Origin: Pseudomonas sp. LS.1a
GTDB lineage: Bacteria > Pseudomonadota > Gammaproteobacteria > Pseudomonadales > Pseudomonadaceae
Direction: 5' to 3'
Assembly (NCBI RefSeq): GCF_022533585.1
Contig: NZ_CP092827.1
Coordinates: 5,302,001 to 5,366,000, forward strand
DNA: 64,000 nt
A model generated the notes under the pieces. It did no database searches. It was not told the DNA's origin and saw only the letters and a list, made by a program, of their open reading frames with translations. The stretch's first letter is position 1, and each line of letters opens with the position of its first letter. This document shows, piece after piece, positions 62,213 to 64,000 of the stretch. A program made the translations under genes and the position numbers.

Positions 62213-62986
62213 TCACTCGCAGCGTTCGAGCAAATCGTGCAACTCGACAAACTGCTGGGTCAGCTTGTGCCTGGGCTCCAGGTGAATCAGCGGAAGGCTG
62301 GCATGGTGCGACTCACGCATCTTCACCGAGCTGCCCAGGTACACCGGTAGCACCGGAAGCCCTTCGGCCAGCAGCTCGTCGAGCATCTGCTGTGGCAGGC
62401 TGGCGCGGGACTGGAACTGGTTGACCACGATGCCTTCGACCACCAGGTCTTCGTTGTGGTCTTCCTTGAGTTCTTCGATCTCGGCCAGCAGGCCATACAG
62501 GGCCTGGCGTGAGAAGCTGTCGCAGTCGAAGGGAATCAGCACGCGATCGGCGGCGATCAGCGCAGACACCGCATAGAAGTTCAGCGCTGGCGGGGTATCG
62601 ATGTAAATGCGCTCGTAGTCCTCGTCCAGCTCGTCGAGCAACTTGCGCAGCTTGTTGATCTTGTGTTTCGCCTCAAGCTTGGGCTGCAGATCGGCCAGCT
62701 CGGCCGTGGCGGTGACCACGTGCAGGTTGTCGAACGGGGTTTCGTAGATATCGACCTGGTTCTTCTTGCTGAACGGCCCGCTGGACAGGCTTTGCTTGAA
62801 GAAGTCGGCGATGCCCATGGGGATGTCCTCGCCGGTGAGGCCGGTGAGGTACTGGGTCGAGTTGGCCTGGGCATCCAGGTCGATCAACAGGGTCCGGTAG
62901 CCTTCATTGGCACTGACCGCCGCCAGGTTGCAGGCGATACTCGACTTGCCCACGCCACCTTTCTGATTGAACACCACGCGCCGCAT
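62213..62986 (-). CDS. ParA-family ATPase
   Basis: 257 residues from an ATG with GGAGG 6 nt upstream. Deviant Walker A KGGVGKSS at residues 9-16 (NQKGGVGKSSIACNLA), Walker A' LLIDLDAQ near 33-40, and Walker B YIDTPP near 121. No ParB partner is adjacent and there is no plasmid or phage gene nearby, so it is an orphan chromosomal ParA, possibly placing a protein complex in the cell. It is close behind the LysR gene (76-nt gap) on the same strand. Confidence 0.88.
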   Translation of the reverse strand: MRRVVFNQKGGVGKSSIACNLAAVSANEGYRTLLIDLDAQANSTQYLTGLTGEDIPMGIADFFKQSLSSGPFSKKNQVDIYETPFDNLHVVTATAELADLQPKLEAKHKINKLRKLLDELDEDYERIYIDTPPALNFYAVSALIAADRVLIPFDCDSFSRQALYGLLAEIEELKEDHNEDLVVEGIVVNQFQSRASLPQQMLDELLAEGLPVLPVYLGSSVKMRESHHASLPLIHLEPRHKLTQQFVELHDLLERCE

Positions 62987-63062
62987 GATTGACCTCCGTG
63001 TATCAACGAATGCCCGAGTATGTGGTGCGGCTGCGGCAATGACCAGCGCCATTTGACCCGCA

Positions 63063-63962
63063 TTACCCTTGCCCGACCACCTGCCCCGTCAATAGCTCGG
63101 CGAATGCCTTGGCCATCGCCGAAGCCCCACGCTCGCGCTGCACCAGCCACACCGCCGACATCGCCCCTTCATCCAGCAGCGTGCGATAAACCACCCCCTC
63201 GATGCGCATGCGCTGGAACGACGCCGGTAGCACCGACACCCCAAGCCCCGCCGACACCAGGCCGATGATGGTCATCGCCTCCCCTGCCTCCTGGGCGAAA
63301 TGCGGGCTGAAACCCGCCTGGCGCGCCAGGCTCAGCAACTGCGCGTGCAACCCGCTGCCATAGCTGCGCGGGAAGAACACGAACGGCTCATGGGCCAGGG
63401 CGGCCATGTGCACGCCATGTTCCGTGCCTTCGGCCAACGGGTGCGAGGCGTTGATCACCGCCACCAGCGGCTCGCGAAACAGTTCAGTGGCCACCAGCCC
63501 TTCCGGCAGCGGCATCGGCCGCATCAGCCCCACTTCGATGGACTCGTCGAATACTCCTTCAGCAACATCGCGGCTGCTCATTTCCTTGAGGTTCAGGTGC
63601 ACCGCCGGGAAGCGCTGGCGGAAGGCATGGATGGCCTTGGGGATCTTCGAGGTAAACGGTGCCGACGAGGTAAAGCCGATCTTCATCTCCCCCAGCTCAC
63701 CTAACTGCGCACGCCGGGCCACGTCGGCGGCCTTCTCCACTTGCGCCAGCACCTGGCGGGCTTCCTCGAGGAACAGCCGTCCCGCCTCGCTCAGCTCGAC
63801 CCGACGGTTGGTACGCTCGAACAGCCGGGCTCCCAGTTCCTGCTCCAGCGCCTGGATCTGTTGGCTCAAAGGTGGCTGCGAAATGCCCAGTTGCTGGGCA
63901 GCGCGGCCAAAGTGCAGCTCTTCGGCCACGGCGATGAAGTAACGCAGATGGCGCAATTCCAT
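63063..63962 (-). CDS. LysR-family transcriptional regulator
   Basis: 299 residues from an ATG with CGGAG 6 nt upstream. N-terminal winged HTH: MELRHLRYFIAVAEELHFGRAAQQLGISQPPLSQQIQALE. The MELRHLRYF start and effector domain (about 90-290) resemble the BenM/CatR/AlsR branch, which often senses aromatic or organic acids, but the ligand cannot be read from sequence. The 38 nt left in the window upstream do not show its divergent target. Confidence 0.9.
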   Translation of the reverse strand: MELRHLRYFIAVAEELHFGRAAQQLGISQPPLSQQIQALEQELGARLFERTNRRVELSEAGRLFLEEARQVLAQVEKAADVARRAQLGELGEMKIGFTSSAPFTSKIPKAIHAFRQRFPAVHLNLKEMSSRDVAEGVFDESIEVGLMRPMPLPEGLVATELFREPLVAVINASHPLAEGTEHGVHMAALAHEPFVFFPRSYGSGLHAQLLSLARQAGFSPHFAQEAGEAMTIIGLVSAGLGVSVLPASFQRMRIEGVVYRTLLDEGAMSAVWLVQRERGASAMAKAFAELLTGQVVGQG

Positions 63963-64000
63963 GATCGGCTCCGAACAGGTCGTAAAACGTCTTAAATAGG

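Overview
The window is chromosomal DNA from a Pseudomonas of the putida group. The evidence is the GC-rich coding, the gene order (hut cluster, fbp-glgP, typA-thiI-glnA-ntrBC, secB-grx-gpmI, betT-betIBA, nhaP2-mscK-selO), protein sequences that read as close P. putida relatives, and at least ten copies of the 'GCGGGTAAACCCGCTCCCACAG' class of REP palindrome between genes. About 45 genes are present and most of the window is core genome.

Layout. 1-5.4 kb, minus strand: osmoregulated periplasmic glucan genes opgG-opgH (opgH runs off the left edge), then the pip-dtd pair. 5.5-11.0 kb, plus strand: one 1842-residue protein with a toxin-like N-terminus, two leucine-rich-repeat blocks that form a 287-residue internal duplication, and a C-terminal NEL-type E3 ubiquitin ligase domain with a visible catalytic Cys. 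11.1-21.0 kb: a complete five-step histidine utilisation cluster (hutC-D-U-H-T-I-G on minus, hutF divergent), with recognisable HutC operators. 21.2-27.2 kb: two small lipoproteins, a DUF924 gene, fbp, glgP and a Cys-cluster protein. 27.2-31.1 kb: a PqaA-like lipoprotein and then an AT-rich accessory block holding a three-gene operon (2OG-Fe(II) oxygenase, unknown hydrophobic/Gly-Pro-rich protein, two-TM membrane protein). 31.1-39.3 kb: typA, thiI, and glnA-ntrB-ntrC with sigma-54 and NtrC sites. 39.5-39.8 kb: a three-hairpin small RNA with its own sigma-54 promoter and NtrC boxes, matching the position and design of NrsZ. 39.8-47.4 kb: trmL, secB, grxC, a Cys-less rhodanese, gpmI, an EnvC-like factor, ctpA and a polysaccharide-deacetylase-like gene. 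47.5-54.0 kb: choline uptake and oxidation to glycine betaine (betT, betI, betB, betA). 54.2-64.0 kb: nhaP2, mscK, selO, trxC, a HigBA toxin-antitoxin pair, an orphan ParA and a LysR regulator.

Together the region links nitrogen supply (hut degradation to glutamate, ammonia assimilation by GlnA, NtrBC control and its sRNA), osmotic adaptation (periplasmic glucans, choline to betaine, K+/H+ antiport, mechanosensitive channel) and envelope maintenance. The parts that do not look like shared core genome are the NEL protein, the AT-rich three-gene block at 28.8-30.8 kb, and the HigBA module.
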